DNA from: Sphingomonas hankookensis
Lineage (GTDB): Bacteria; Pseudomonadota; Alphaproteobacteria; Sphingomonadales; Sphingomonadaceae
Length of the DNA: 64,000 nt
NCBI RefSeq assembly: GCF_022664465.1
Contig: NZ_JAKREV010000001.1
Span: forward strand, 62,001-126,000
Reading direction: 5' to 3'
Both the position numbers and the translations under genes were made by a program. Shown here piece by piece: positions 24,952 to 33,236 of the stretch (its first letter is position 1; each line of letters starts with the position of its first letter). The notes under the pieces were generated by a model. That model had not been told where the DNA came from and searched no databases. It worked only from the letters and a program-made list of their open reading frames with translations.

Positions 24952-27900
24952 TTATTCGGCAGGCTGCAGCTGGGCATCGGCATGGCTCCGGCGGAACCGC
25001 AGCCGATCGCCGAGCGCACGACAGACGACGTAGAAGGTGGGGGTGAAGACGAGGCCGAAGCCGGTGACGCCCAACATCCCGAAGAACACCGCCGTCCCCA
25101 GCGCCTGCCGGAGCTCGGCCCCTGCCCCGGTCGCGATCAGCAGCGGTACGGCACCAAGTACGAAGGCGAAGCTGGTCATCAGGATCGGGCGCAGGCGATC
25201 GCCTGCCGCACGCACCGCCGCCTCGACCGGCGACAACCCGTCCTGCATCTCCGCCTGTCGCGCGAACTCGACGACGAGGATCGCGTTCTTGGCCGCCAGC
25301 GCGATCAGCACGACCAACCCGATCTGCGTCAGGACGTTGTTGTCCATGCCGCGCAGATTGACGCCGATCATCGCCGCCAACAGGCACATCGGCACGATCA
25401 TGATGATCGACAGCGGCAGCACCAGGCTTTCGTACTGCGCCGCCAGCACGAGGAAGACGAACACGACGGCGAGCGCAAAGACGATCGCGGCGGTGTTACC
25501 GGCCAGCTGCTGCTGGAACGCGATATCGGTCCATTCGGTGGTGTAGCCGGTCGGCAGCGTCTCGCTGGCGAGCTTCTCCATCGTCAGCAACGACTGGCCC
25601 GACGAGAAGCCCGGCGCGGTATTGCCGTCCAGTTCGACCGCGGGGAACATGTTGTAGCGGACGACACGGTACGGCCCGGTCTTGTCGGCGAAGGTCGCCA
25701 GCGATCCGATCGGCACCATGCCGCCGGCGTTCGACCGCGTCTTGAGGTTGGCGATATCGCTCTCGGTCGCGCGGAACGGCGCATCGGCCTGCGCGGTCAC
25801 GCGATAGGTGCGACCGAGCAGGTTGAAGTCGTTGACGAACGCCGACCCCAGATAGACGTTCAGCGCCTCGAACACCCGCTCCGGCGGTACGCCGAGCAGG
25901 TCGGCCTTCGCCCGGTCGATATCGGCGAAGATGCGCGGGGTGGCAGTGTCGAAGAAGGTATAGGCACCCGCCAGACCCGGCGCCTGATTGGCCTTGGCGA
26001 TCAGGGCATAGGCTTCCTTGCCCAGCGCCTGATAGCCATGGCCGCCCTTGTCCTGCACCATCATGCGGAACCCACCGGCCGCGCCGATCCCCTGGATGAC
26101 GGGCGGGGGGACGATCATCAGTCGCGCTTCGGTAATGTCGGCGGTCGCCTTCTGCGCCTCGGCCATGATCTGGCTGACATGGATGCCCTTGCGGTCCTTG
26201 AAGTCCTTGAGCGGAATGTAGGCAGCGGCGGCATTGGGGGCGAGCGTCTGCGACGGGCCGTCGAACCCGGCGAGCATCACCGCGCCCTTGACGCCTTCCA
26301 GCGGCAGGATGCGGCTCGCGACCTTGCGCATCACCGCATCGGTGCGTTCTACCGAGGAGCCGGAAGGCAACTGGATGACGGTCAGGAAATAGCCCTGATC
26401 CTGCTGCGGAATGAAGCCGGTCGGCGTGGTCCACAACATGGCGAAGGTCGCAGCGATCAGGCCGGCATAGGTGACCATCACCCGCTTCGGTCGCGTGACC
26501 AGCGCGTGCGTCATCCGGCTGTAGCGCTCGCTCATCGCTTCGAACCCGCGATTGAAGCCGTCACCGGCCCGCCGCAGCGTCCGTATGAAGCGCGACGTGA
26601 CCGGCGCGTCCTCGGCATGGCCTTTCAGCAGCAGCGCGGCGAGCGCGGGCGACAGCGTCAGCGAGACGATCAGCGAGATGATCGTCGCGGTCGAGATGGT
26701 CGCGGCGAACTGCTGGTAGAACGCGCCCGAGATGCCGTTCATGAACAGCGTCGGGATGAACACCGCGCACAGCACCGCGACGATCGCGACCAATGCGCCG
26801 GCCACTTCGTCCATCGACGTGAACGCAGCCTGCAACGGCGTCATGCCGCGCGCGAGATTGCGCTCGACATTCTCGACCACCACGATCGCGTCGTCGACGA
26901 CGATGCCGATCGCCAGCACCAGCCCGAACAGCGATAGGTTGTTGAGCGAATAGCCGACCAGCAACAGCACCGCGAACGTACCGATCAGCGACACCGGGAT
27001 CGCCACGACCGGAATGATCGCCGCGCGCCAGCGCTGGAGGAACACGATGATGACCAGCACGACCAGCACGATCGCCTCGCCCAGCGTCTTCATCACCTCG
27101 TCGATCGACTGGGCGATGAATTCGGTCGGGTTGTATATGACGCGGTACTCAAGGCCCTTGGGGAAGGTCTTTTGCAGCGTATCCATCTCCGCCGTGATCG
27201 CTTCGGCGGCGGCCAGCGCGTTCGATCCGGGACGCTGGAACACGCCCAGCAACACGGTCGGCTCGCCCGACAGATAGGTGTTGGTCGAATAGTCGGCCGC
27301 GCCCAGTTCGACCCGCGCCACGTCGCGCACGCGAACCTGCCGGCCATCGGTGTCGGTGCGGATCACGACGTCGGCGAACTGCTGCGGCTCGGTCAGCCGA
27401 CCCTGCGTTTCGACGTTCAGCTGGAAGGCGCTGCCCTGATTATAGGGCGGCTGGCCGAGCGTGCCCGCCGCGACCTGCACGTTCTGCGCGCGCAGCGCCT
27501 GGACGATATCGCCCGCGGTCAGGTTCAGCGCGGCGGCGCGGCCGGGGTCGATCCACACCCGCATCGCATAGTCGCGCGCGCCGAACAGCTGGACGTCGCC
27601 CACCCCCTCGATCCGCGCCAGCCGGTCCTTGACCTGCGTCAGCGCATAGTTGGAGAGGTATTGCGTATCGAGCGACCGGTCCGGCGACACGAGGTTGACG
27701 ACCATCAGGAAGTCGGGCGTCGTCTTCTTGGTGACGATGCCCAGGCGCTGCACCTCCTGCGGCAGGCGCGGGGTGGCGATCGCGACGCGATTCTGCACCA
27801 GCACCTGCGCGGCGTCGAGGTCGGTGCCGGGCTTGAAGGTGACGGTGATCGTCACCCGCCCGTCGCCGGTCGACTGCGACGACTGGTACAGCATGCCGTC

Positions 27901-28122
27901 GACGCCGTTGATCTCCTGTTCGATCGGCGCGGCGACGGTTTCGGCGACCGTCTCGGCCGCGGCGCCGGGATAGGTCGCGGCGACCGTGACTGTCGGCGGC
28001 ACGATGTTGGGATATTGCGAGATCGGCAACCCGAAATAGGCGAGGCCGCCGACGATCGTGATGACGACCGCGATGACCCCGGCAAAGATCGGGCGCGTGA
28101 TGAAGAAGCGCGACAGGCGCAT
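24952..28122 (-). CDS. RND multidrug efflux transporter (HAE1 family, MexF/AcrB-like)
   Basis: 1056 residues from ATG 28122. GAGGAGG directly upstream decides against ATG 28155. The start MRLSRFFITRPIFAGVIAVV is typical, with 12 membrane helices and two large periplasmic loops. Helix 4 carries the proton-relay aspartates in VVDDAIVVVENVERN. The porter-domain segment QSSQSTGDGRVTITVTFKPGTD is also diagnostic. It takes up drugs or lipophilic metabolites from the periplasm and inner membrane, powered by protons. The substrate is unknown; the sequence is closer to MexF-type than to heavy-metal pumps. Confidence 0.93.
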   Translation of the reverse strand: MRLSRFFITRPIFAGVIAVVITIVGGLAYFGLPISQYPNIVPPTVTVAATYPGAAAETVAETVAAPIEQEINGVDGMLYQSSQSTGDGRVTITVTFKPGTDLDAAQVLVQNRVAIATPRLPQEVQRLGIVTKKTTPDFLMVVNLVSPDRSLDTQYLSNYALTQVKDRLARIEGVGDVQLFGARDYAMRVWIDPGRAAALNLTAGDIVQALRAQNVQVAAGTLGQPPYNQGSAFQLNVETQGRLTEPQQFADVVIRTDTDGRQVRVRDVARVELGAADYSTNTYLSGEPTVLLGVFQRPGSNALAAAEAITAEMDTLQKTFPKGLEYRVIYNPTEFIAQSIDEVMKTLGEAIVLVVLVIIVFLQRWRAAIIPVVAIPVSLIGTFAVLLLVGYSLNNLSLFGLVLAIGIVVDDAIVVVENVERNLARGMTPLQAAFTSMDEVAGALVAIVAVLCAVFIPTLFMNGISGAFYQQFAATISTATIISLIVSLTLSPALAALLLKGHAEDAPVTSRFIRTLRRAGDGFNRGFEAMSERYSRMTHALVTRPKRVMVTYAGLIAATFAMLWTTPTGFIPQQDQGYFLTVIQLPSGSSVERTDAVMRKVASRILPLEGVKGAVMLAGFDGPSQTLAPNAAAAYIPLKDFKDRKGIHVSQIMAEAQKATADITEARLMIVPPPVIQGIGAAGGFRMMVQDKGGHGYQALGKEAYALIAKANQAPGLAGAYTFFDTATPRIFADIDRAKADLLGVPPERVFEALNVYLGSAFVNDFNLLGRTYRVTAQADAPFRATESDIANLKTRSNAGGMVPIGSLATFADKTGPYRVVRYNMFPAVELDGNTAPGFSSGQSLLTMEKLASETLPTGYTTEWTDIAFQQQLAGNTAAIVFALAVVFVFLVLAAQYESLVLPLSIIMIVPMCLLAAMIGVNLRGMDNNVLTQIGLVVLIALAAKNAILVVEFARQAEMQDGLSPVEAAVRAAGDRLRPILMTSFAFVLGAVPLLIATGAGAELRQALGTAVFFGMLGVTGFGLVFTPTFYVVCRALGDRLRFRRSHADAQLQPAE

Positions 28123-28200
28123 GAAAGCCTCCTCGCCCCGATGGGACGTGGTCATGGAAAGGATGTGCGCCCCGACGGGGCAGCGGGAAGCGTGGCGGCG

Positions 28201-29448
28201 TTACTGCGCGGCGAAGGTCGCCTCGCCGATCGTCGCCGCGGGCTTGGGTGCAGCGACCGCGCGGGTGGCGGCGATCGTGGCGGCGCGCACCTGCACCTTG
28301 GCGCCGGGCATCGCCAGCTGCGTCCCGCTGACGACGATCCGGTCGTCGGGCGACAGGCCGGACTTGACGATCCGCAAGCCGTCGATGACCGGTCCCAGCG
28401 TCACCGGCTTGGCCGCGACGGTGCCGTCGGCGCCGACGGTCAGCACGGTCTTGCGCGCCTGATCGGTCTGGATCGCGACATCGGGCACCAGCAGCGCGCG
28501 CATCGTCCCGGCATTGGCGAGGCGCATGTTGCCGAACATGCCGGGCGTCAGGAACAGGTCGGGATTGGCCAGCACCGCCCGCCCGCGCACCGTGCCCGAC
28601 CGCGGATCGAGGCCGTTGTCGGTGAAGTCGAGCCGACCGGTTCGGCTGTACGTCGCCTCGTCCTGCAACCGTACCTCGACCGCCGATCCTTCGGCCCCGG
28701 CGCGCTTCGCCTTCAGGAACAGCCCTTCGGAGGCGTCGAACGCGAAGTAGATCGGGTCGAGCGCGTTGATCGTGGTCAGCAGCGTGCCGGTGGTATCGCC
28801 CGCCGAGACGAGATTGCCGGCATCGATCCGCCGGTCGGAAATCCGCCCCGAAATCGGCGCGCGGACCTGCGTGAATTCGATGTCGAGCGCCCGCGCCTGG
28901 ACCCGCGCCTGCGCCGCGACCAGCGCCGCCTGCGCCGCACGGACCCGCGCGGCCAATTGGTCGAGATCGCTTTTCGATACCGCATCGTCGGCGGCCAGCC
29001 GGTTCGCGCGGTCGAGGTTCGCGCGGGCCAATGCGAGATCGCTGGCGGCACCGGCCACGCTCGCGCGCGCCTCCGCCAGCGCGGCGGCGAACGGGCGGGG
29101 ATCGATGGTGAACAGCAACTGTCCCTTGCGGACGATCGCGCCGTCGGTGAAGTGGACGCCGGTGATCGCGCCCGCGATGCGCGGACGCACCTCGACCGAC
29201 TTCGACGCTTCGAACCGGCCGACGAAATCGTCCCATTCGGTCACATCGCGGACCAGCGGCCGGGCGACTTCCACCGTCGGCGTCGGCATCGCGGCGACCG
29301 CCGGGCTGTCCTGATGCAGCACGCCCCATGCCGCGCCCAGTGCAAGGACGGGCACGGCGACCCAGCCCGCCCGTCGCCAGCGCGACCGGGTGGGCGCGGA
29401 CGGCGTATCGACGGCGTCCGGGGTGCGGATGGTGGAGATCATGTTCAT
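28201..29448 (-). CDS. RND efflux periplasmic adaptor (membrane fusion protein)
   Basis: 415 residues with one N-terminal membrane anchor (about 27-47). The barrel-sandwich half-motifs are VEVRPRIAGAITGVHFTDGAIVRKGQLLFTIDPR and FTQVRAPISGRISDRRIDAGNLV. Between them lies an alpha-hairpin rich in Ala and Arg (about 115-195). It joins the RND pump to the outer-membrane channel. Its start overlaps the stop of the upstream 135-residue gene by 4 nt, and the RND gene follows after 78 nt. Confidence 0.92.
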   Translation of the reverse strand: MNMISTIRTPDAVDTPSAPTRSRWRRAGWVAVPVLALGAAWGVLHQDSPAVAAMPTPTVEVARPLVRDVTEWDDFVGRFEASKSVEVRPRIAGAITGVHFTDGAIVRKGQLLFTIDPRPFAAALAEARASVAGAASDLALARANLDRANRLAADDAVSKSDLDQLAARVRAAQAALVAAQARVQARALDIEFTQVRAPISGRISDRRIDAGNLVSAGDTTGTLLTTINALDPIYFAFDASEGLFLKAKRAGAEGSAVEVRLQDEATYSRTGRLDFTDNGLDPRSGTVRGRAVLANPDLFLTPGMFGNMRLANAGTMRALLVPDVAIQTDQARKTVLTVGADGTVAAKPVTLGPVIDGLRIVKSGLSPDDRIVVSGTQLAMPGAKVQVRAATIAATRAVAAPKPAATIGEATFAAQ

Positions 29449-29852
29449 GCGCGTGCCTTTCGCGACGCCTGCGCCGTGCTGATGCTGGCAAGCATGGTTT
29501 CATATTGGTCGGTGTTGAACCCGGCGGCGAAGAAGGCGGCGAGTTCATGGACCGGCACCGCAAAGCCGCGATGCCAGCTGAGCACCGCCATACGCCGCAG
29601 CGCTTCGAGCTTCGGATCGGCCAGATTGGGATCGCGGCGACGGGTGCCGAATACCCGCCCGAGCGCGATCGACAGCGGCGAGGGTTCGCGCAGCGACGCC
29701 ATCCGGTCACGCTGCGCCAGTGCCACCACCGACCATTCGAGTGCGCTGAGCCCGGTAGGAGCGGCAGCGACCGTTTCGGTGACGGCCTCGGGCCGATCGA
29801 GGATGGCGGGGGTGGCGAACAGCGTGTCGCCCGAGAAATCGACATAGGCCAT
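29445..29852 (-). CDS. Uncharacterised protein heading the RND efflux operon, 135 residues
   Basis: I do not recognise a domain. The start at ATG 29852 (MAYVDFSGDTLFATPAILD) is fixed by GGGAGG a few bases upstream; the in-frame ATG 29975 has no ribosome site. There is no signal peptide or membrane helix, so it should be cytoplasmic and mainly helical. Notable segments are SALEWSVVALAQRDRMASLREPSP and GFNTDQYETMLASI. It is the first gene after the TetR-controlled promoter and overlaps the adaptor gene by 4 nt, so it is translated with the pump. It may be a regulator, a chaperone or a drug-handling protein; the sequence does not say. Confidence 0.7.
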   Translation of the reverse strand: MAYVDFSGDTLFATPAILDRPEAVTETVAAAPTGLSALEWSVVALAQRDRMASLREPSPLSIALGRVFGTRRRDPNLADPKLEALRRMAVLSWHRGFAVPVHELAAFFAAGFNTDQYETMLASISTAQASRKARA

Positions 29853-30124
29853 GAGAAATCCTCCCAGATAGGCAGAGGCACCCGGCGGCGGACGCACGGG
29901 GGCGACCGCCAAAGCCCCCTTTCGAGGCCAGGGCGCTGGTATGAGGACGCAGATCGACACCGCCCGACGACACATCGGTCGAGCGTGGTCCGGTCTGCGG
30001 ATGGATGAGGTACGCTTAGGGTGCGGGTGCCGCCGAACTACTGGGCAGACACCACGCGGAAATCAGGTTCGAGCATAGCGGCATCCTTTCGAAAGCCGGG
30101 ACACCGCTGCGATGCCCTCTTCTA
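29853..30124 (-). other. 5' leader of the RND efflux operon
   Basis: About 270 nt separate the predicted transcription start (near 30125) from the first large gene. The stretch holds one short ORF with a ribosome site (30038-30076) and a hairpin with a 6-bp GGGGGC/GCCCCC stem (29900-29905 and 29916-29921). No other gene is visible. The leader is long for this compact region and could carry post-transcriptional control, but nothing in it matches a riboswitch that I know. Confidence 0.4.
30038..30076 (-). CDS. Possible 12-residue leader peptide
   Basis: ATG 30076 follows AAAGGATGCCGCT, a reasonable ribosome site, and encodes MLEPDFRVVSAQ before a TAG stop. It lies inside the efflux-operon leader, between the promoter and the 135-residue gene. 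Translation is plausible from the ribosome site alone, but a 12-codon ORF can arise by chance, and the peptide shows no run of one amino acid that would suggest attenuation. Confidence 0.25.
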   Translation of the reverse strand: MLEPDFRVVSAQ

Positions 30125-30182
30125 TACTGACTGGTATATTAACGGCGAATCGTTTCGTCAACGCCTTTTGTACCGGTCGGTA
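30125..30182 (-). promoter_or_regulatory. Promoter and TetR operators of the RND efflux operon
   Basis: On the minus strand a -35 TTGACG (30156-30161), a 17-nt spacer and a -10 TATACC (30133-30138) form a near-ideal promoter. Plus-strand TACTGACTGGTA (30125-30136) overlaps the -10, and TACCGGTCGGTA (30171-30182) sits just upstream of the -35. The two 12-mers agree at 8 positions and differ only by transitions (TACYGRYYGGTA). A related copy precedes tetR at 30851. This layout fits repression by the adjacent TetR protein. Confidence 0.65.
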
Positions 30183-30199
30183 GAATAATTCTACCGACC
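30175..30199. promoter_or_regulatory. 25-bp perfect palindrome at the tetR 3' end
   Basis: Arms GGTCGGTAGAAT (30175-30186) and ATTCTACCGACC (30188-30199) are exact inverses around one base. The right arm contains the tetR stop codon. It overlaps the upstream TetR operator, so it could extend the binding site or act as a weak terminator between tetR and the pump genes. Confidence 0.5.
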
Positions 30200-30802
30200 C
30201 GGCCACATCATCAGGCTGGTGTCGACGACGCGCTCCAGATCGGCACGGGTTGCGCCCGATCCGGCCTGCACCGCCATCCCCTGCAGGATCGCGTAGAGAT
30301 AACCGGTCAGCCCGGGGATATCGACGTGATCGGGCAGGTCGCCATCGCGCTTTGCCTGTTCGAAGCGCTCGACCAGTGCCGCCTGCGACGAAGCGCGACG
30401 CTGGACCACATCGGCCTTGATCGACACCGCCTCGGCACCGCATGCCGTCATGCTGATGACGCCCAGACACCCCTTGGGATCGCAGCTGCTCATCTGCGCA
30501 TCGATCGCGCCGCGCATGAAATGCTCGGCGACGGCGCGCGCAGTCGGCTGGTTCAGCGCGTCGCGGGTATATTCCAGTTTCTCGGCCTCATAAAGGTCGA
30601 GCGCCTTGTGGAACAACGCCTCCTTGTTGCCGAACGCAGCATACAGGCTGGGCTTGGTGATGCCCATCGCCTCGGTCAGATCGGCCATCGACGCGCCTTC
30701 ATAGCCTTTCGACCAGAAGACGCCGAGCGCCGCCGCGAGCGCCCGGTCGGTGCAGAATTCGCGAGGACGCCCCTTGGGCGCGACAGTGGCAGTGGTTTCC
30801 AT
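30191..30802 (-). CDS. TetR/AcrR-family repressor, probably of the RND pump
   Basis: 203 residues from ATG 30802 (METTATVAPKGRPREF); the frame is open further upstream but the extra part reads as promoter sequence. The helix-turn-helix is ALAAALGVFWSKGYEGASMADLTEAMGITKPSLYAAFGNKEALF. The ligand domain carries Cys residues in SSCDPKGCLGVISMTACG, a segment seen in one TetR subgroup; redox sensing by these is conceivable but not shown. The gene lies upstream of the efflux operon in the same direction, with operator-like sites on both sides, so it probably represses both the pump and itself. Confidence 0.85.
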   Translation of the reverse strand: METTATVAPKGRPREFCTDRALAAALGVFWSKGYEGASMADLTEAMGITKPSLYAAFGNKEALFHKALDLYEAEKLEYTRDALNQPTARAVAEHFMRGAIDAQMSSCDPKGCLGVISMTACGAEAVSIKADVVQRRASSQAALVERFEQAKRDGDLPDHVDIPGLTGYLYAILQGMAVQAGSGATRADLERVVDTSLMMWPGR

Positions 30803-30850
30803 AACGTCCGGTACATATTCCCTTTGCCAGTTTTCGCAAGGGTTATACGA

Positions 30851-30862
30851 TACCGATCGGCT
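30851..30862. promoter_or_regulatory. Third TetR-operator-like copy, upstream of tetR
   Basis: TACCGATCGGCT, 49 nt before the tetR start, matches the proposed operator TACYGRYYGGTA at the first ten positions. Its place in front of the regulator gene suggests autoregulation. It is a single imperfect copy, so the assignment depends on the two better sites at 30125 and 30171. Confidence 0.45.
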
Positions 30863-31014
30863 GCGGACGGCCCGCCGGTCGCGGTTACGCACGTCCCGGC
30901 GATGTGGCCGACAATGCTCCGCCATTGTGCCGCTGCCGTTTTGCCCAACTGTAACGTTCCGTTGCCGCATCGACATTCCGTTTGACCCCGCACCACACCA
31001 CCCATCACAGGCGC

Positions 31015-31034
31015 GCTATTGCTAGTCATTCGCG
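31015..31034. promoter_or_regulatory. Fur-like box of the second TonB receptor
   Basis: The 20 bases starting GCTATTGC match 16 of 20 with the box at 3199-3218. The core TGCTAGT-C-ATTCGCG keeps the 7-1-7 layout with two mispaired positions. It ends 18 nt before the receptor start and just upstream of the AGGGGG ribosome site, so a bound protein would block transcription or promoter clearance. Fur is the likely factor by analogy. Confidence 0.6.
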
Positions 31035-31052
31035 TTATTAGGGGGTTGGAAG

Positions 31053-33173
31053 ATGAAGCGGGTTGCATTCACGGTTGCGGCGGCACTGGCGAGTTCGGTC
31101 GCGACGGCAGGCATCGCTGCGGCGCAGACGCAGGCGGGGACCAGCGATACGCAGGAGCGCGATGCGACCGACAGCGACATCGTCGTGACCGCCGCCGGCT
31201 ATGAACAGCGGATCGCCGACGCGCCGGCCAGTATCACCGTCCTCGACCGCGCCAATCTGGAGGAGAAGCGCTTCGGCAGCCTCGCGGAAGCATTGCAGGA
31301 TGTGCAGGGCGTCGACGTCGGCGGCGAGGCCGGCAAGACCGGCGGGTTGAACATCTCCATCCGCGGCATGCCCAGCGAATACACCCTCATCCTGCTCGAC
31401 GGGCGGCGGCAGAATCCGCCGGGCGGGGTGACGCCGAACGGCTTTGGCGAGACGACGACCAGTTTCCTGCCGCCCTTTTCCGCGATCGACCGGATCGAGG
31501 TCGTGCGCGGCCCCATGTCGACCCTCTACGGATCGGACGCGATGGGCGGGGTCGTCAACATCATCACCCGCAAGGTCGGCCGGCGCTGGGTCGGCACCGC
31601 GACCGCCGAAAGTACGATCCAGGGCGACGATCGCTTCGGCAATATCCAGTCGATCAACGGCTTTGCGCAGGGGCCGCTGGTCGCCGATCTGGTCGGCCTG
31701 ACGCTGCGCGGCAGCGTGTTCCACCGCGAAGGGTCGGACATTCCGATCCCCGGCGACCCCGCGCTGACGCTGGGACGCAACCCGGTGCGGTCGGACATCT
31801 ACAATTATGGCGGACGGTTGTCGTTCACGCCGCATGCCGATCACGACCTGTGGATCGAATATGACCGCAACCAGCAGGCGTACGACAATAGCGACGGGCA
31901 GCTCGGCACGCTCGGATCGGGCGGTTATGCACCGGAACAGCGGTTCAACCGGTCGAACTATGTCGTGGCGCATAGCTGGCGCACCGCGCTCGGCACGCTG
32001 GACACCACGCTCACCCGCAACGAAACCGAGACGATCGGTCGCCTGATCCCCAACGGCACGCCGGGCAAGGTGCCGGGGAGCCCGCGCACGCTGGAGGCGC
32101 GCAACGACATCGTCGATTCGCGTTTCGCCGGCCGGCAAGGGCCGGTCGCCTTCACCGTCGGCGGTCAATACTGGAGGGCACGCATGGTCGAGGGCGTCGC
32201 GCCCGAGCCGTTCGCCTTCACCCAATGGGCGGGCTTCGCCGAGGCGACGGTGACGCTGACCGACGGGTTCAACCTGACCGGCGGCGCGCGGTACGATGAC
32301 CATTCGACCTTCGGCAACAAATGGTCGCCGCGTGCCTATGCGGTGTGGAACGTCACCGATGCGCTGACGCTGAAAGGCGGGGTCAGCCGGGGGTTTAAGA
32401 CACCGCGGGTCGAACAGATCGCCGAAGGGATCATCGGCTTCGGCAACCAAGGCCGCACGCCGCTGCTCGGCACGCCCAGCCTGACGCCCGAAACCAGCAC
32501 CAGCTATGAAGCGGGGATCTATTACGACGACAAGGGCGCGTTCAGCGGTAATGTGACGCTGTTCAACAACGATTTCACCGACAAGATCGCGGCCGGTCCC
32601 GGCATCCCCAACTGTCGCTTCACCGGCAATCCCAACCGCCCGGGGTGCCTCGACGTCGGGCCGTTCCCGGCGGTCGACCTCTTCAGCCAGTCGATCAACA
32701 TCGACGAGGCACGGACCCGCGGGATCGAGGCGGCGGGGCGCATCGCGTTCGGTCCGGCGGTGTCGTTGACGGCCAACTATACCTACACCGAAACCGAGCA
32801 GCTGAGCGGCCCCGAACAGGGCCGGCCGCTGGTGGGCATCCCCCGGCATATGGTGAACACCAACCTGCGCTGGGCAATAACCGACCGCGCGAGCCTGTGG
32901 ACCCGCGCCGAAATCCGGTCGAGCCGGTACCGTGGCAGCAATCCGCAACAGGCGGCGCTGGGCGACTTCCGCGGATACGAACTGTTCCATGTCGGCGGAT
33001 CATATCAGGTCACGCCGGCCTTCCGGCTGGGCGCCGCCGTCTACAACATCCTCGACACCGACTATGCCATCTACGAACCCTATCGCAGCGGTACGGCGAC
33101 GGTCTTCACGCCTGCCTATGCGATCAATCAGGAAGGACGGCGACTGCTGCTGTCGGCGAACGTCGACTTCTGA
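31053..33173 (+). CDS. TonB-dependent outer-membrane receptor (FepA/CirA-like)
   Basis: 706 residues from ATG 31053 with AGGGGG upstream and a signal peptide ending GIAAAQ. The TonB box region reads SDIVVTAAG, followed by the plug domain (VTVLDRANLEEK-like start, ISIRGMPSEYTLILLDGRRQNPPGG, IEVVRGPMSTLYGSDAMGGVVNIITRK). The barrel ends LLLSANVDF. The plug resembles FepA/BfeA/CirA catecholate receptors more than the vitamin or sugar receptors, and the Fur-like box upstream supports an iron chelate as ligand. It stands alone: no siderophore genes adjoin. Confidence 0.88.
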   Translation: MKRVAFTVAAALASSVATAGIAAAQTQAGTSDTQERDATDSDIVVTAAGYEQRIADAPASITVLDRANLEEKRFGSLAEALQDVQGVDVGGEAGKTGGLNISIRGMPSEYTLILLDGRRQNPPGGVTPNGFGETTTSFLPPFSAIDRIEVVRGPMSTLYGSDAMGGVVNIITRKVGRRWVGTATAESTIQGDDRFGNIQSINGFAQGPLVADLVGLTLRGSVFHREGSDIPIPGDPALTLGRNPVRSDIYNYGGRLSFTPHADHDLWIEYDRNQQAYDNSDGQLGTLGSGGYAPEQRFNRSNYVVAHSWRTALGTLDTTLTRNETETIGRLIPNGTPGKVPGSPRTLEARNDIVDSRFAGRQGPVAFTVGGQYWRARMVEGVAPEPFAFTQWAGFAEATVTLTDGFNLTGGARYDDHSTFGNKWSPRAYAVWNVTDALTLKGGVSRGFKTPRVEQIAEGIIGFGNQGRTPLLGTPSLTPETSTSYEAGIYYDDKGAFSGNVTLFNNDFTDKIAAGPGIPNCRFTGNPNRPGCLDVGPFPAVDLFSQSINIDEARTRGIEAAGRIAFGPAVSLTANYTYTETEQLSGPEQGRPLVGIPRHMVNTNLRWAITDRASLWTRAEIRSSRYRGSNPQQAALGDFRGYELFHVGGSYQVTPAFRLGAAVYNILDTDYAIYEPYRSGTATVFTPAYAINQEGRRLLLSANVDF

Positions 33174-33180
33174 TGCCGGC

Positions 33181-33206
33181 GCCCGTCCGGTTCGTGCCGG
33201 ACGGGC
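33181..33206. terminator. Hairpin terminator between receptor and tetR
   Basis: A perfect 10-bp stem, GCCCGTCCGG (33181-33190) and CCGGACGGGC (33197-33206), with a TTCGTG loop, begins 8 nt past the receptor stop codon. The downstream sequence turns T-rich only after some bases (CGTGTTTGC). It lies between converging genes and can act on both strands. Confidence 0.75.
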
Positions 33207-33236
33207 TCGGCGTGTTTGCATTGTAACAATATATTT

